From Streptomyces sedi (lineage in GTDB: Bacteria > Actinomycetota > Actinomycetes > Streptomycetales > Streptomycetaceae), in assembly GCF_006335015.1 (NCBI RefSeq), contig NZ_VDGT01000015.1, positions 98,999-162,998 on the forward strand: a DNA stretch of 64,000 bases. The letters run 5' to 3'. Positions 1 to 8,787 of this stretch are shown here, in pieces. A program made the position numbers and the translations under genes. The notes beneath the pieces are model-generated. The model had not been told where the DNA came from. It saw only the letters and a list, made by a program, of their open reading frames with translations, and ran no database searches. The stretch's first letter is position 1; each line of letters starts with the position of its first letter.

Positions 1-1224
1 CGGCTGGCCGGCGGCACACCGGCCGCCCCCGCCGTGCTCAGCCCCCTCGACGGCAGCGCCGCCGCGCCCTCGGCCGAGGTGCTCACCCGCACCCTCACCC
101 CGCTGCTGGAGGCCGACGAACTGGGCGAGGAGGCCACCGGCGCCGTGATCGACGTGACCTCGGGGACCGTGCTCTTCGAACGCGGCGTCACCGCCGCCCG
201 CGCCCCCGCCTCGACCGTCAAGGTCGTCACCGCGGCGGTCGCGCTCGACACCCTCGGCCCGCACCACCAGCTGACCACCCGCACCGTCGTCGACGCCGAA
301 GCCGGCCGCGTCTTCCTGGTCGGCGGCGGCGACACCACGCTGACCGCGAGCGACCTCCAGGGGCTGGCCGACCGCACCGCACGCGCGCTCGCCGGACTCG
401 ACCTGGACAGGGTCGGCGTCGCCTACGACGTCTCCGCCTACGCCGCCGAGACTCACCCGATCGGCGTCAACCCCAACATCGCGCCCATCACCCCGCTCCA
501 GGTCAACGCGGGCCGCCTCGACGACAGCACCCACGGCCCCGCCGAGCGTTCCACCGACCCGGCGAAGGACGCGGCGCGGGCGTTCGCCGAACGGCTGGCC
601 ACCGCCGGCATCACCGTGAAGGGCGGGGTCCGCGAGGCCACCGCGCCCGAGGGCGCCGCGCACCTGGCCGAGCACCGCTCGGCGCCGGTCGCCTCCCTGG
701 TCGAGCGGATGCTGACCGACAGCGACAACGACCTGGCGGAGGCGCTGGCCCGGGTGACGGCCGTCGCCGGCGACCAGCCGGGAACCGCGGGCGGCGTCGC
801 CAGGGCCCTGACCGAAGGCGCGGAGGCGCTGGGCGCGCCGCTGGACTCCGTGCGGTTCGTCGACGCGAGCGGGCTCGACCGGGACGGCCGCGTCACGGCC
901 GGGCTGCTCACGGCCGTGCTCGCCGCGGCGGCCGACCAGGAACGGCCCGAGCTGCGGCCCGCGCTGACCGGGCTGCCGGTCGCTGGCTTCACCGGCACCT
1001 TGACCAACCGCTACGACGACGGGGACGGCGCGGGCGGCGCCGGCGTGGTCCGCGCCAAGACGGGCACGCTGACGGGCGTCAACACGCTGGCCGGCACGGC
1101 GACGACGGCCGACGGCCGGGTGCTCGCGTTCGCCTTCATGGCGGCGGACACGCGCGACGCCGAGGCCGCCCAGGAAGCGCTCGACACGGCGGCCAGCGCG
1201 CTGGCCGCCCTCTCGGTGACCTGA
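1..1224 (+). CDS. dacB: D-alanyl-D-alanine carboxypeptidase/endopeptidase, PBP4 (DacB) family, 5' partial
   Basis: The reading frame is open at base 1, so the gene starts upstream of the window and about 407 residues are visible. It is a class C penicillin-binding protein acting on peptidoglycan outside the membrane. All three active-site motifs are present: the SxxK motif STVK (Ser codon at 211, Lys at 220), SDN at 721-729, and KTG at 1057-1065. The long stretch between SxxK and SDN is the PBP4-specific insertion. The signal peptide and any N-terminal anchor lie outside the window. The next gene is a DUF2342 metalloprotease on the same strand, with a repeat element between them. The family assignment is firm; whether it acts mainly as carboxypeptidase or endopeptidase cannot be told. 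Confidence 0.93.
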   Translation, partial: RLAGGTPAAPAVLSPLDGSAAAPSAEVLTRTLTPLLEADELGEEATGAVIDVTSGTVLFERGVTAARAPASTVKVVTAAVALDTLGPHHQLTTRTVVDAEAGRVFLVGGGDTTLTASDLQGLADRTARALAGLDLDRVGVAYDVSAYAAETHPIGVNPNIAPITPLQVNAGRLDDSTHGPAERSTDPAKDAARAFAERLATAGITVKGGVREATAPEGAAHLAEHRSAPVASLVERMLTDSDNDLAEALARVTAVAGDQPGTAGGVARALTEGAEALGAPLDSVRFVDASGLDRDGRVTAGLLTAVLAAAADQERPELRPALTGLPVAGFTGTLTNRYDDGDGAGGAGVVRAKTGTLTGVNTLAGTATTADGRVLAFAFMAADTRDAEAAQEALDTAASALAALSVT

Positions 1225-1270
1225 GCCCACCCGGCGCGGACCTCGACCACGCACCCGGGTGGCCCGGCGC

Positions 1271-1436
1271 GGTTGTCGTCCGCGGCCCGCCACGGATGCA
1301 CCGCGCAGTTCCCCGCGCCCCTGATCTGGCCGGCGCCCGCGGTCAGGTGCGGGTCCGCCTCCGCCGGTGACGGCCCCCAAAGGGGCGCGGGGAACTGCGC
1401 GGGTGACCCGCTGCCGGGGCGAGGACGACAACGCAC
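1271..1436. repeat. Intergenic inverted-repeat element, copy 1
   Basis: A 20-bp sequence at 1303-1322 is repeated as its perfect reverse complement at 1381-1400, with 58 bp between. Outside these arms, GTTGTCGTCC at 1272-1281 is mirrored by GGACGACAAC near 1426-1435. The same arm sequence recurs in at least five other intergenic regions of this window. It lies between the dacB and DUF2342 genes and contains no convincing gene. Confidence 0.8.
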
Positions 1437-1515
1437 CCCGGCCACCCCGTGCCCCCGAGCCGCCCCCGGCCGGAGGCCTATCCGGTTTTCGGGCGCGCAC
1501 CGTACCGTGGGAAGC

Positions 1516-2703
1516 ATGACGAGCCTCGGCGGTACCGACCTGGTGGACTGGAATCTCGCGGTGTCCACGGCGACCCGCTTCGCGCGGCCGGGCCCCGAGG
1601 TGGGCCGGGACGAGGCGCGGGCCGTGGTCGCCGAGTTGCGCGCCCACGCGACCGCGGCGGAGGGGCACGTCCGCGGCTACACGCGGCTGGACTCGGGAAC
1701 GGTGGACACCCCGGTGCTGGTCGTGGACCGGCCCGGCTGGGTGCGGGCCAACGTCGCCGGGTTCCGCGAGGTGCTCCAGCCGTTGATGACCCGGATGCGG
1801 GAACGCCGCTCCGCCTCTCCCGGCGGCGGGATGCTGACGGCCGTCGGCGGGAAGGTCACCGGCGTCGAGGTCGGGATGCTGCTGGCGTTCCTCTCCTCCC
1901 GCGTGCTGGGCCAGTACGAGACCTTCGCGCCCGCCACCTCCGCGCTGCCGGCCGGCGGCCCGGGCGCCCGGGCCGGGCGGCTGCTGCTGGTGGCGCCGAA
2001 CATCGTGCAGGTGGAGCGCGAACTCGACGTGGACCCGCACGACTTCAGGCTCTGGGTTTGCCTCCACGAGGAGACCCACCGCACCCAGTTCACGGCGGTG
2101 CCGTGGCTGCGCGACCACCTGGAGAGCGAGATCCAGGCGTTTCTCGCCGAGGCCGACGTGGACCCGGCGACGCTGGTCGAACGGATCAGGCAGGCGTTCT
2201 CCTCGCTGACCGGGCGCGGCGGTCAGGAGGCAGGGCGCGAGGCGGCGCCCGTCGAGCCCGCTGAGGAGGGGACCTCCGGCGACCTCGGCATCGTGGACCT
2301 GGTGCAGACGCCGGCGCAGCGGGAGATCCTGGAGCGGCTGACGGCCGTGATGTCGCTGCTCGAAGGGCACGCGGACCATGTGATGGACGCGGTGGGGCCC
2401 GAGGTGGTGCCGTCCGTCGGGGAGATCAGGGAGAAGTTCACCCGCAGGCGGGAGGCGGGCGCCGGCCGGCTGGACCGGGCGCTGCGCCGGCTGCTGGGGC
2501 TGGACGCCAAGCTGCGGCAGTACAAGGACGGCGAACGTTTCGTCCGCACCGTCGTGGAGCGCGGCGGGATGGACGGGTTCAACAAGGTCTGGACCTCGCC
2601 CAACACCCTTCCGACCAGGGACGAGATCGCCGACCCCGAGCGCTGGCTGACGCGGGTGCGGCCGGAGGGGTACGAGGGGATCCCCGGGGACGGCGCGGCC
2701 TGA
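1516..2703 (+). CDS. Zinc-dependent metalloprotease-like protein, DUF2342 family (F420-biosynthesis-associated type)
   Basis: The 395-residue protein belongs to the actinobacterial DUF2342 family, annotated as a zinc-dependent metalloprotease or 'coenzyme F420 biosynthesis-associated' protein. The HExxH zinc-site motif is HEETH at residues 184-188, preceded by LWVCL, in a largely helical protein with no signal peptide. Substrate and biological role are not established. The start chosen is ATG 1516: a -10-like TACCGT at 1503-1508 lies 7 bases upstream and there is no Shine-Dalgarno sequence, consistent with a leaderless mRNA. An in-frame upstream GTG would read through the repeat element and is rejected. 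The gene sits between dacB and tilS, its usual place in Streptomyces. Confidence 0.88.
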   Translation: MTSLGGTDLVDWNLAVSTATRFARPGPEVGRDEARAVVAELRAHATAAEGHVRGYTRLDSGTVDTPVLVVDRPGWVRANVAGFREVLQPLMTRMRERRSASPGGGMLTAVGGKVTGVEVGMLLAFLSSRVLGQYETFAPATSALPAGGPGARAGRLLLVAPNIVQVERELDVDPHDFRLWVCLHEETHRTQFTAVPWLRDHLESEIQAFLAEADVDPATLVERIRQAFSSLTGRGGQEAGREAAPVEPAEEGTSGDLGIVDLVQTPAQREILERLTAVMSLLEGHADHVMDAVGPEVVPSVGEIREKFTRRREAGAGRLDRALRRLLGLDAKLRQYKDGERFVRTVVERGGMDGFNKVWTSPNTLPTRDEIADPERWLTRVRPEGYEGIPGDGAA

Positions 2704-2804
2704 GGGGAGCGCGGCCCGGACGGTTCCCGCGGTGCCGCTGAATCACTCTTATGAGGGACCGTGGGCCGTGGGATGGCGTGCGATGCTCGGGTAACAGCCC
2801 TTCT

Positions 2805-2834
2805 CTGTCACCATTTACGCACCCTGCGTGACAG
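2805..2834. promoter_or_regulatory. Inverted repeat upstream of tilS
   Basis: CTGTCAC (2805-2811) and GTGACAG (2828-2834) form 7-bp arms with a 16-bp spacer, and the overlapping ACGCA/TGCGT (2817-2829) could form a smaller hairpin. The region is less GC-rich than its surroundings and likely holds the tilS promoter. No regulator can be named. Confidence 0.35.
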
Positions 2835-2884
2835 CCTCGCGTGAGGGTCCCCCTCAGCCACTCTGCGGAAAGAAGTGATTCGGA

Positions 2885-3967
2885 ATGGGTCCCCATCCCG
2901 CGGTCGCCGCGATACGCCTGGCGGTCCGCCGCGTGTTGCACGACATCCGTCACGACGTCGGCTCGCCCACCCCCCCGGGCCCCCCGCCCCTGGTGCTGGT
3001 GGCCTGCTCCGGAGGCGCCGACTCGATGGCCCTCGCCTCGGCGCTCGCCTTCGAGGCCCCGCGCCGCGGCCTGCGCGCCGGGGGCGTCACCGTCGACCAC
3101 GGCCTCCAGCCGGGCTCCGACGTCAGGGCCCGCGAAGTCGCCGACCGCCTCAGCGAGTTGGGGCTCGACCCGGTGGAGGCGACCGCCGTCTCCGTGGGGC
3201 ACGACGGAGGCCCCGAGGCCGCCGCCCGCACCGCTCGCTACGCCGCGCTGGACGCCGCCGCCGAGCGTCACGGCGCCGCCGCCGTTCTCCTCGGACACAC
3301 CAGGGACGACCAGGCCGAGACGGTGCTGCTCGGCCTCGCCCGCGGCTCCGGCACCCGCTCGCTCGCCGGGATGGCCGCCGTCTTCGCCGGCATCGGCGCC
3401 GTCCCCGACGCCGTCGCCCCGCGCTACCGCCGCCCGTTCCTCGCCGTCGACCGGCAGACCACCCGCAGGGCCTGCCTGGTCCAGTCGATCCCCGTCTGGG
3501 ACGACCCGCACAACTCCGACCCCGGCTTCACCAGGTCCCGCGTGCGTCACGAGGCGCTGCCCGTGCTGGAGAAGGCGCTCGGCCGGGGCGTCGTCGAGGC
3601 GCTGGCGCGCACGGCGCAGCTCTCCCGGGACGACGCGGACGCGTTGGACGCCTGGGCCGGCCAGGCGCAGCGCGCCGCGACCGGCCCGGACGGCGCGCTG
3701 GAGATCGCCGCGCTCCGCGACCTGCCGGCGGCCGTGCGCCGGCGCGTGCTGCGCCGCGCGGCGATCGCCGCCGGCGCTCCGGCGGGCTCGCTCTTCGCCC
3801 GGCACATCGAGGAGACCGACCGGCTGATCACCGCCTGGCACGGGCAGAGTCCGCTGAATCTGCCGGGCCGCGTCGAGGCGAGCAGGCAGGGTGGCAGACT
3901 TGTCCTCCAGCAGGCGAACAGGTGGGCCGACGATTCGGCCGTCGCGCCGGGGCGCCCTGCGGAGTAG
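2885..3967 (+). CDS. tilS: tRNA(Ile)-lysidine synthetase TilS
   Basis: TilS attaches lysine to C34 of the CAU-anticodon isoleucine tRNA using ATP, changing both its codon and its charging identity. The PP-loop ATP pyrophosphatase motif SGGADS is at residues 42-47 after a short basic N-terminus. The GHTRDDQAETVLLGLARGSG segment typical of TilS follows around residue 140. At 360 residues it has the compact form common in actinobacteria, with a short C-terminal region. The ATG start follows a purine-rich GGAAAGAAG. It lies 37 bp upstream of hpt on the same strand, the conserved tilS-hpt-ftsH arrangement. Confidence 0.95.
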   Translation: MGPHPAVAAIRLAVRRVLHDIRHDVGSPTPPGPPPLVLVACSGGADSMALASALAFEAPRRGLRAGGVTVDHGLQPGSDVRAREVADRLSELGLDPVEATAVSVGHDGGPEAAARTARYAALDAAAERHGAAAVLLGHTRDDQAETVLLGLARGSGTRSLAGMAAVFAGIGAVPDAVAPRYRRPFLAVDRQTTRRACLVQSIPVWDDPHNSDPGFTRSRVRHEALPVLEKALGRGVVEALARTAQLSRDDADALDAWAGQAQRAATGPDGALEIAALRDLPAAVRRRVLRRAAIAAGAPAGSLFARHIEETDRLITAWHGQSPLNLPGRVEASRQGGRLVLQQANRWADDSAVAPGRPAE

Positions 3968-4004
3968 AGCGAGTAGCCGACGGCAGTTAGGCCAGTAGAG
4001 AGCA

Positions 4005-4568
4005 GTGGCACGGGTGCGAGAGTCAGATCTGGGGGCCGACCTGGAGTCGGTGCTCATCACCAGGGAACAGATCGACGCCAGGCTCGGGGAGTTGGCCGCC
4101 GAGATCGACGCCAGATACGCGGGCCAGGAGGTGCTCCTGGTCGGGGTGCTGAAGGGCGCGGTGATGGTCATGGCCGACCTCGCCCGCGCCCTTTCCTCGC
4201 CGGTCACCATGGACTGGATGGCGGTGTCCTCCTACGGCGCCGGCACCCAGTCCTCCGGGGTGGTCCGCATCCTCAAGGACCTCGACGAGGACATCGCCGG
4301 ACGGCACGTCCTGATCGTCGAGGACATCATCGACTCCGGTCTCACGCTCTCCTGGCTGCTGACCAACCTGGGCTCCAGGGAACCGGCCTCGCTGCGGATC
4401 TGTTCGCTGCTGCGCAAGCCGGACGCGGCGAAGGTCGACATCGACGTGGAATGGGTGGGTTTCGACATCCCGAACGAGTTCGTCGTCGGCTACGGTCTCG
4501 ACTACGCCGAGAAGTACCGGAATCTCCCCTTCGTCGGCACGCTCGCCCCGCACGTGTACGGCGAGTGA
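4005..4568 (+). CDS. hpt: Hypoxanthine phosphoribosyltransferase
   Basis: The enzyme converts hypoxanthine or guanine plus PRPP to IMP or GMP in purine salvage. At 187 residues it has the normal family length. The PRPP-binding signature VLIVEDIIDSG is at residues 102-112, followed by LTLSWLL, and the loop MDWMAVSSYGAG lies around residues 69-80. The GTG start at 4005 is taken because the protein then begins at the family N-terminus. It follows tilS closely. A sigma-R-like promoter for ftsH begins 3 bases after its stop codon, so ftsH may be both read through from here and independently transcribed. Confidence 0.95.
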   Translation: MARVRESDLGADLESVLITREQIDARLGELAAEIDARYAGQEVLLVGVLKGAVMVMADLARALSSPVTMDWMAVSSYGAGTQSSGVVRILKDLDEDIAGRHVLIVEDIIDSGLTLSWLLTNLGSREPASLRICSLLRKPDAAKVDIDVEWVGFDIPNEFVVGYGLDYAEKYRNLPFVGTLAPHVYGE

Positions 4569-4570
4569 AC

Positions 4571-4597
4571 GGGAACCCGGACCGCCCCCTCTCCGTT
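4571..4597 (+). promoter_or_regulatory. Candidate sigma-R (SigH-type ECF) promoter upstream of ftsH
   Basis: GGGAAC (4571-4576), an 18-base spacer and GTT (4595-4597) match the GGGAAY-N18-GTT pattern of sigma-R/SigH promoters. The site directly follows the hpt stop and points at ftsH. The assignment rests on the motif only. Confidence 0.5.
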
Positions 4598-4673
4598 GAG
4601 TGGGGGGAGGCGATCCGTGCCCGGTGCCCGGCAGCGCCGAGCGGTGATGCTGGGGTACCGTCGCGTTGTACAG

Positions 4674-4683
4674 CTCAGCTGAG
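4674..4683. promoter_or_regulatory. Perfect 10-bp palindrome in the ftsH leader
   Basis: CTCAGCTGAG is a perfect palindrome in the hpt-ftsH intergenic region, inside a less GC-rich patch. It could be a protein-binding site or chance; nothing else supports a role. Confidence 0.2.
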
Positions 4684-4805
4684 TCAAGGCCGGGCGCAGA
4701 TCGGCCGACACTAGGACACCCGCGCGCACAGCAGAGCCCGTCCGGGAGCGGCTGTGCCTCTACGTGGCAGGAGGGACGGGGCCGCGCCGCCCCGTATGGA
4801 TAGAC

Positions 4806-6833
4806 GTGAAGCGCTATTTCCGTGGGCCAGTGATGTGGATCGTTCTGGCCGTCCTCGCCGTGATTCTGCTGATGCAGGTGTTCAGCTCTTCCGAGGGCTA
4901 CAAGAAGGTGGACACCGGCGAGGTCGTCCAGGCGATCAACCAGAACCAGGTCAGGTCGGCCGAGCTGACCACCGGTGACGAGCAGACGATCAAGATCGAG
5001 CTGGCCGAGGGCCAGGAGATCGAGGGCAGCGACAAGGTCAAGGCCGACTACATCGACGGCCAGGGCGAGGACCTCGCGAGGAACCTCCAGTCGAAGTTCC
5101 AGGACGACGAGCTGGCCGACGGGTACACCGTTTCGCCCAAGTCGCAGAACCCGTTCGTCGGGATGCTGCTGACCATCCTCCCCTTCCTGCTGATCATCGT
5201 GGTCTTCCTGTTCCTGATGAACCAGATGCAGGGCGGCGGCTCCCGGGTGATGAACTTCGGGAAGTCCAAGGCCAAGCTCATCACCAAGGACACCCCCAAG
5301 ACCACGTTCGACGACGTCGCCGGCTCGGACGAGGCGGTGGAGGAGCTGCACGAGATCAAGGAGTTCCTCCAGGAGCCCGCGAAGTTCCAGGCGGTCGGCG
5401 CCAAGATCCCCAAGGGCGTGCTGCTCTACGGCCCGCCCGGCACCGGCAAGACGCTGCTGGCCCGCGCGGTGGCGGGCGAGGCCGGGGTGCCGTTCTACTC
5501 CATCTCCGGCTCGGACTTCGTCGAGATGTTCGTGGGCGTCGGCGCCTCCCGGGTCCGCGACCTGTTCGAGCAGGCCAAGGCCAACGCCCCGGCGATCGTC
5601 TTCGTCGACGAGATCGACGCCGTCGGCCGCCACCGCGGCGCCGGCATGGGCGGCGGTCACGACGAGCGGGAGCAGACCCTCAACCAGCTGCTGGTCGAGA
5701 TGGACGGCTTCGACGTCAAGGGCGGCGTGATCCTGATCGCCGCCACCAACCGCCCGGACATCCTCGACCCGGCGCTGCTGCGCCCCGGCCGCTTCGACCG
5801 GCAGATCGCCGTGGACCGGCCGGACATGCAGGGCCGGCTTGAGATCCTCAAGGTCCACCAGAAGGGCAAGCCGGTCGCCCCCGACGTCGACCTGTCGGCC
5901 GTCGCCCGGCGCACCCCCGGCTTCACCGGTGCCGACCTGAACAACGTGCTCAACGAGGCGGCGCTGCTGGCCGCCCGCGGTGACGCCAAGCTGATCGACA
6001 ACAAGTTCCTCGACGAGGCGATCGACCGGGTCGTGGCCGGACCGCAGAAGCGCACCCGGATCATGAGCCAGAAGGAGAAGATGATCACCGCGTACCACGA
6101 GGGCGGACACGCCCTGGTGGCCGCCGCGTCGCCCAACAGCGACCCCGTGCACAAGGTGACCATCCTCTCCAGGGGCCGCGCCCTCGGCTACACCATGGTG
6201 CTGCCGGAGGAGGACAAGTACTCCACCACGCGGAACGAGATGCTGGACCGCCTGGCGTACATGATGGGTGGCCGCGCCGCCGAGGAGCTGGTCTTCCACG
6301 ACCCGACCACCGGCGCCGGCGACGACATCGAGAAGGCCACCTCCACGGCCCGCTCCATGGTCACCCAGTACGGCATGACCGAGCGGCTGGGCGCGATCAA
6401 GTTCGGCAGCGACAACTCCGAGCCGTTCCTCGGCAAGGAGATGAGCCACCAGCGCGACTACTCCGAGGAGGTCGCCGGGCTGGTGGACGAGGAGGTCAAG
6501 AAGCTCATCGAGTCCGCGCACAACGAGGCGTGGGAGATCCTCGTGGAGAACCGGGACGTCCTCGACAACCTGGTGCTCGCGCTGCTGGAGCGGGAGACGC
6601 TGAACAAGGAGGACCTGGCCGAGGTCTTCCGCCCGGTGGTCAAGCGCCCGCCGCGGCCCGCGTGGACGGGTTCCACCCGTCGCGCCCCCTCGACCAGGCC
6701 GCCGGTCAGCTTCCCCACCAAGGAGATCAGCATGGCCAACGGCTCGGCCCCCGGCATCGCGGACGGCGCGGGGGTGGAGAGCGGCGGCCAGCCCTCGCTG
6801 GAGAAGTCCCCCGAGCCCCGGCCGGAGGACTGA
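4806..6833 (+). CDS. ftsH: ATP-dependent zinc metalloprotease FtsH
   Basis: FtsH is a membrane-anchored AAA+ protease that extracts and degrades membrane and short-lived cytosolic proteins. Counting from GTG 4806, a transmembrane segment lies at about residues 8-25, a periplasmic-side domain follows, and a second transmembrane segment is at about 120-140. Walker A GPPGTGKT is at 209-216 and the zinc motif HEGGH at 431-435. The C-terminal tail is proline- and glycine-rich. The start is uncertain: GTG 4764 is in frame and adds 14 residues, while GTG 4806 gives the usual KRYFRGPVMWIV-type N-terminus. Neither has a good ribosome binding site, and the ATG at 4796 is out of frame. A sigma-R-like promoter lies at 4571-4597. 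Confidence 0.97.
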   Translation: MKRYFRGPVMWIVLAVLAVILLMQVFSSSEGYKKVDTGEVVQAINQNQVRSAELTTGDEQTIKIELAEGQEIEGSDKVKADYIDGQGEDLARNLQSKFQDDELADGYTVSPKSQNPFVGMLLTILPFLLIIVVFLFLMNQMQGGGSRVMNFGKSKAKLITKDTPKTTFDDVAGSDEAVEELHEIKEFLQEPAKFQAVGAKIPKGVLLYGPPGTGKTLLARAVAGEAGVPFYSISGSDFVEMFVGVGASRVRDLFEQAKANAPAIVFVDEIDAVGRHRGAGMGGGHDEREQTLNQLLVEMDGFDVKGGVILIAATNRPDILDPALLRPGRFDRQIAVDRPDMQGRLEILKVHQKGKPVAPDVDLSAVARRTPGFTGADLNNVLNEAALLAARGDAKLIDNKFLDEAIDRVVAGPQKRTRIMSQKEKMITAYHEGGHALVAAASPNSDPVHKVTILSRGRALGYTMVLPEEDKYSTTRNEMLDRLAYMMGGRAAEELVFHDPTTGAGDDIEKATSTARSMVTQYGMTERLGAIKFGSDNSEPFLGKEMSHQRDYSEEVAGLVDEEVKKLIESAHNEAWEILVENRDVLDNLVLALLERETLNKEDLAEVFRPVVKRPPRPAWTGSTRRAPSTRPPVSFPTKEISMANGSAPGIADGAGVESGGQPSLEKSPEPRPED

Positions 6834-6857
6834 GCGCCCGCTTTCACCTTTCGACCC

Positions 6858-6883
6858 GGAATGCTCCCCGCGCCCCTCACGTT
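6858..6883 (+). promoter_or_regulatory. Possible sigma-R-type promoter before folE
   Basis: GGAAT (6858-6862), 18 bases and GTT (6881-6883) fit the sigma-R pattern and point at folE. The match overlaps a strong hairpin (6868-6901), so it may be accidental. Confidence 0.3.
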
Positions 6884-6901
6884 CTAAGGTGAGGGGCGCG
6901 G
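6868..6901 (+). terminator. Stem-loop between ftsH and folE
   Basis: Two perfect 13-bp arms (6868-6880 and 6889-6901) enclose an 8-base loop GTTCTAAG, 34 bases after the ftsH stop. The stem is almost all G-C, with no T-run after it, as is common for terminators in high-GC actinobacteria. It may also slow read-through into folE. Confidence 0.65.
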
Positions 6902-6958
6902 TCCCGTCTCTGTGGGCCCCGCAGCGAGGGCATCCCGTCGTGAGGAACGAGGAGCGGT

Positions 6959-7576
6959 ATGACTGACCCGGTGTCGTGGACGGGTGGGGAGCGGGCACCG
7001 GGGCGGATCGGCGCCTTCGACGAGAAGCGCGCCGAGAACGCGGTCAGGGAGCTGCTGCTCGCCGTGGGCGAGGACCCGGACCGCGAGGGGCTGCGGGACA
7101 CCCCGGCCCGCGTGGCCAGGGCCTACCGGGAGATCTTCGCCGGGCTGTGGCAGCGCCCCGAGGACGTGCTGACCACGACGTTCGATCTGGGCCACGACGA
7201 GATGGTGCTGGTCAAGGACATCGAGGTGATGTCGACCTGCGAGCACCACCTGGTGCCGTTCGTGGGGGTGGCGCACATCGGCTACATCCCGTCCGGCTCC
7301 GGAAAGATCACCGGGCTCTCCAAGCTGGCCCGGCTGGTGGACGTCTTCGCCCGCCGGCCCCAGGTGCAGGAACGGCTGACCACCCAGGTCGCGGACTCGA
7401 TGATGCGCATCCTCGAACCACGCGGGGTCATCGTGGTGATGGAGTGCGAGCACATGTGCATGACCATGCGCGGGGTGCGCAAGCCGGGCGCGAAGACGAC
7501 GACCTCGGCGGTCCGCGGGCAGCTGCGCACCCCGGCGACGCGGGCCGAGGCGATGAGCCTGATCCTCGCGCGGTGA
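6959..7576 (+). CDS. folE: GTP cyclohydrolase I
   Basis: FolE converts GTP to 7,8-dihydroneopterin triphosphate, the first step of tetrahydrofolate synthesis. At 205 residues it has the normal length. Zinc-binding residues are visible in STCEHHLVPF (Cys94 and following His residues), and a second cysteine lies in ECEHMCMTM near residue 163. The ATG follows GAACGAGGAGCGGT, a good ribosome binding site. In related Streptomyces the other folate genes come next; here they are about 7 kb away (folK, folB and folP at 14.8-16.9 kb), beyond a block holding repeats and the OpuC-type transporter. Confidence 0.97.
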   Translation: MTDPVSWTGGERAPGRIGAFDEKRAENAVRELLLAVGEDPDREGLRDTPARVARAYREIFAGLWQRPEDVLTTTFDLGHDEMVLVKDIEVMSTCEHHLVPFVGVAHIGYIPSGSGKITGLSKLARLVDVFARRPQVQERLTTQVADSMMRILEPRGVIVVMECEHMCMTMRGVRKPGAKTTTSAVRGQLRTPATRAEAMSLILAR

Positions 7577-7616
7577 CGCTGGCCGCTGGGGTCAGGCGAC
7601 AGCGGCGCTGCGCTGG

Positions 7617-7950
7617 CTTGGTGGGTGGTCGTCCTCGGCCCGGTGTGTGGTTGCTCGCGCCCTTCCGCGCTGGTGGCGGTCTTGGACGCGTGGTGCATTT
7701 GTGGCGGGGGTTGGTCGACTACTGACCTTGCCGGTCTGGGTGGGTGGTCGTCCTCGGCCCGGTGTGTGGTTGCTCGCGCAGTTCCCCGCGCCCCTTCTCG
7801 GCCGGTGGGCGGCTTGGGGGCGCGGGGAACGGCGCGAATGCTGGGTGACGGGGGTTGGTCGACTGCGGAGCTTCGTGGCTGGGTGGGGTGTCGTCCTTGG
7901 CCCGGTGCGTGGTTGCTCGCGCAGTTCCCCGCGCCCGTTCTCGGCCGGTG
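7617..7950. repeat. Three tandem degenerate copies of the intergenic repeat
   Basis: The 385-bp gap between folE and the MBL-fold gene contains no convincing gene. It holds three head-to-tail partial copies of the window's dispersed repeat. Each has a TGGTCGTCCTCGGCCCGGTG-like segment, then GGTTGCTCGCGC and, in the last two, AGTTCCCCGCGCCC. Between copies sits the recurrent GGGGGTTGGTCGACT block. The first copy has diverged in its arm. The tandem layout suggests local amplification of the element. Confidence 0.75.
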
Positions 7951-7961
7951 GGCGGTGCGGT

Positions 7962-8744
7962 CTACCGGGTGAGGTCCAGCCAGTCGCCGACCGCGAGCAC
8001 GTGGGCGCGGTGCCCGGCGTGGGCGCGGAACTCCTTCTCCGGGTCGCCGACCTCCACATAGCCCGGGATCTTGTCCGGCTGCTCCGTCTCGTAGTGCATC
8101 GGCACCGCGTGCCGGGCGCCGAGTATCTCCGCCGCGGCGGCGGCCTGACGCGGGTCCAGCGCGGCGGGCAGCGGGCTCGGCGGTCGCAGGTGCGGTGCGT
8201 CGACCACCGCGCCGTTGGCCGGTAGGAACACCGCGTCGAACGGGCTGAACCTGCGCGCGACCAGCCACCAGTAGCCGTGGAACATCGTGTCGCCGCCGTG
8301 GAAGACCCGCCGCCCCTCCGCCTCCACCACCCAGTTCAGCTGCGGGTCGCCCAGCCCGTCGACGGCGGGCACCGCGGTGACGCGGAACGGTCCGATCTCG
8401 CGGGTGGCCCAGGCGTCCACGATCTCGACGGCCAGCCGTCGCTCGGTCAGTTCGCGTTCGGCCAGCAGCGTGGTCACGTTGTCCACGTCGTCGCCGTGGC
8501 CCGGCGCCGGTCGCAGCACCGGTGCCCCCGGGGTGAGCGCCTCGGCGAGCGCGGAGGCGTCGGTGTGGTCCCGGTGCAGGTGGGTGACCAGCGCGGCGAT
8601 GGCCGTTCCGCTCGGCGCCGCGAGCCCCGTGCCGGGCTTCCAGCCCGTGAACAGCGGGGTCAGGTCCCGCACATGGTCGATCAGCAGCCGTTCGCCGCCC
8701 GCCTCGATCTCCACTCCGGCCCAGCCCAGTCGTCGCACCCGCAT
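7962..8744 (-). CDS. MBL-fold metallo-hydrolase (UlaG/RNase Z-like superfamily)
   Basis: This is a 260-residue metallo-beta-lactamase-fold hydrolase of unknown substrate. The metal motif THLHRDHTD (HxHxDH) and a later HGGDTMFHG aspartate-containing motif are present, with a C-terminal VPMHYET histidine. ATG 8744 is preferred over the in-frame GTG 8759 because AAGGAG lies 8 bases upstream of it. The gene is divergent from a TetR regulator (8844). The 99-bp region between them holds a perfect 19-bp inverted repeat, so TetR probably controls both genes. An L-ascorbate-lactonase-like or other esterase/lactonase role is possible but not shown. Confidence 0.88.
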   Translation of the reverse strand: MRVRRLGWAGVEIEAGGERLLIDHVRDLTPLFTGWKPGTGLAAPSGTAIAALVTHLHRDHTDASALAEALTPGAPVLRPAPGHGDDVDNVTTLLAERELTERRLAVEIVDAWATREIGPFRVTAVPAVDGLGDPQLNWVVEAEGRRVFHGGDTMFHGYWWLVARRFSPFDAVFLPANGAVVDAPHLRPPSPLPAALDPRQAAAAAEILGARHAVPMHYETEQPDKIPGYVEVGDPEKEFRAHAGHRAHVLAVGDWLDLTR

Positions 8745-8787
8745 CGCGCGCTCCTTCACTCGTGACGAACATTCGTTGCGGTGAAGT

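Noticed and set aside
1273..1515. N-terminal extension of the DUF2342 protein through the upstream repeat
   Set aside because: The added residues are translated repeat sequence; family members start near MTSLGG and a -10 element is placed for ATG 1516.
2579..4210. Long minus-strand frame of 543 residues opposite tilS and hpt
   Set aside because: It is a shadow frame of high-GC genes; low-complexity Gly/Ala/Arg content and no family match, while tilS and hpt are certain.
4796..4798. ATG at 4796 as the ftsH start
   Set aside because: It is not in the ftsH reading frame; only GTG 4764 or 4806 fit.
4023..6998. 991-residue minus-strand frame opposite hpt and ftsH
   Set aside because: Antisense shadow of ftsH; composition dominated by His/Leu/Asp repeats that come from the reverse reading of a GC-rich gene.
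7617..7950. CRISPR-like array in the folE downstream gap
   Set aside because: The repeated units are degenerate, of unequal spacing and without unique spacers; they match the dispersed intergenic element instead.
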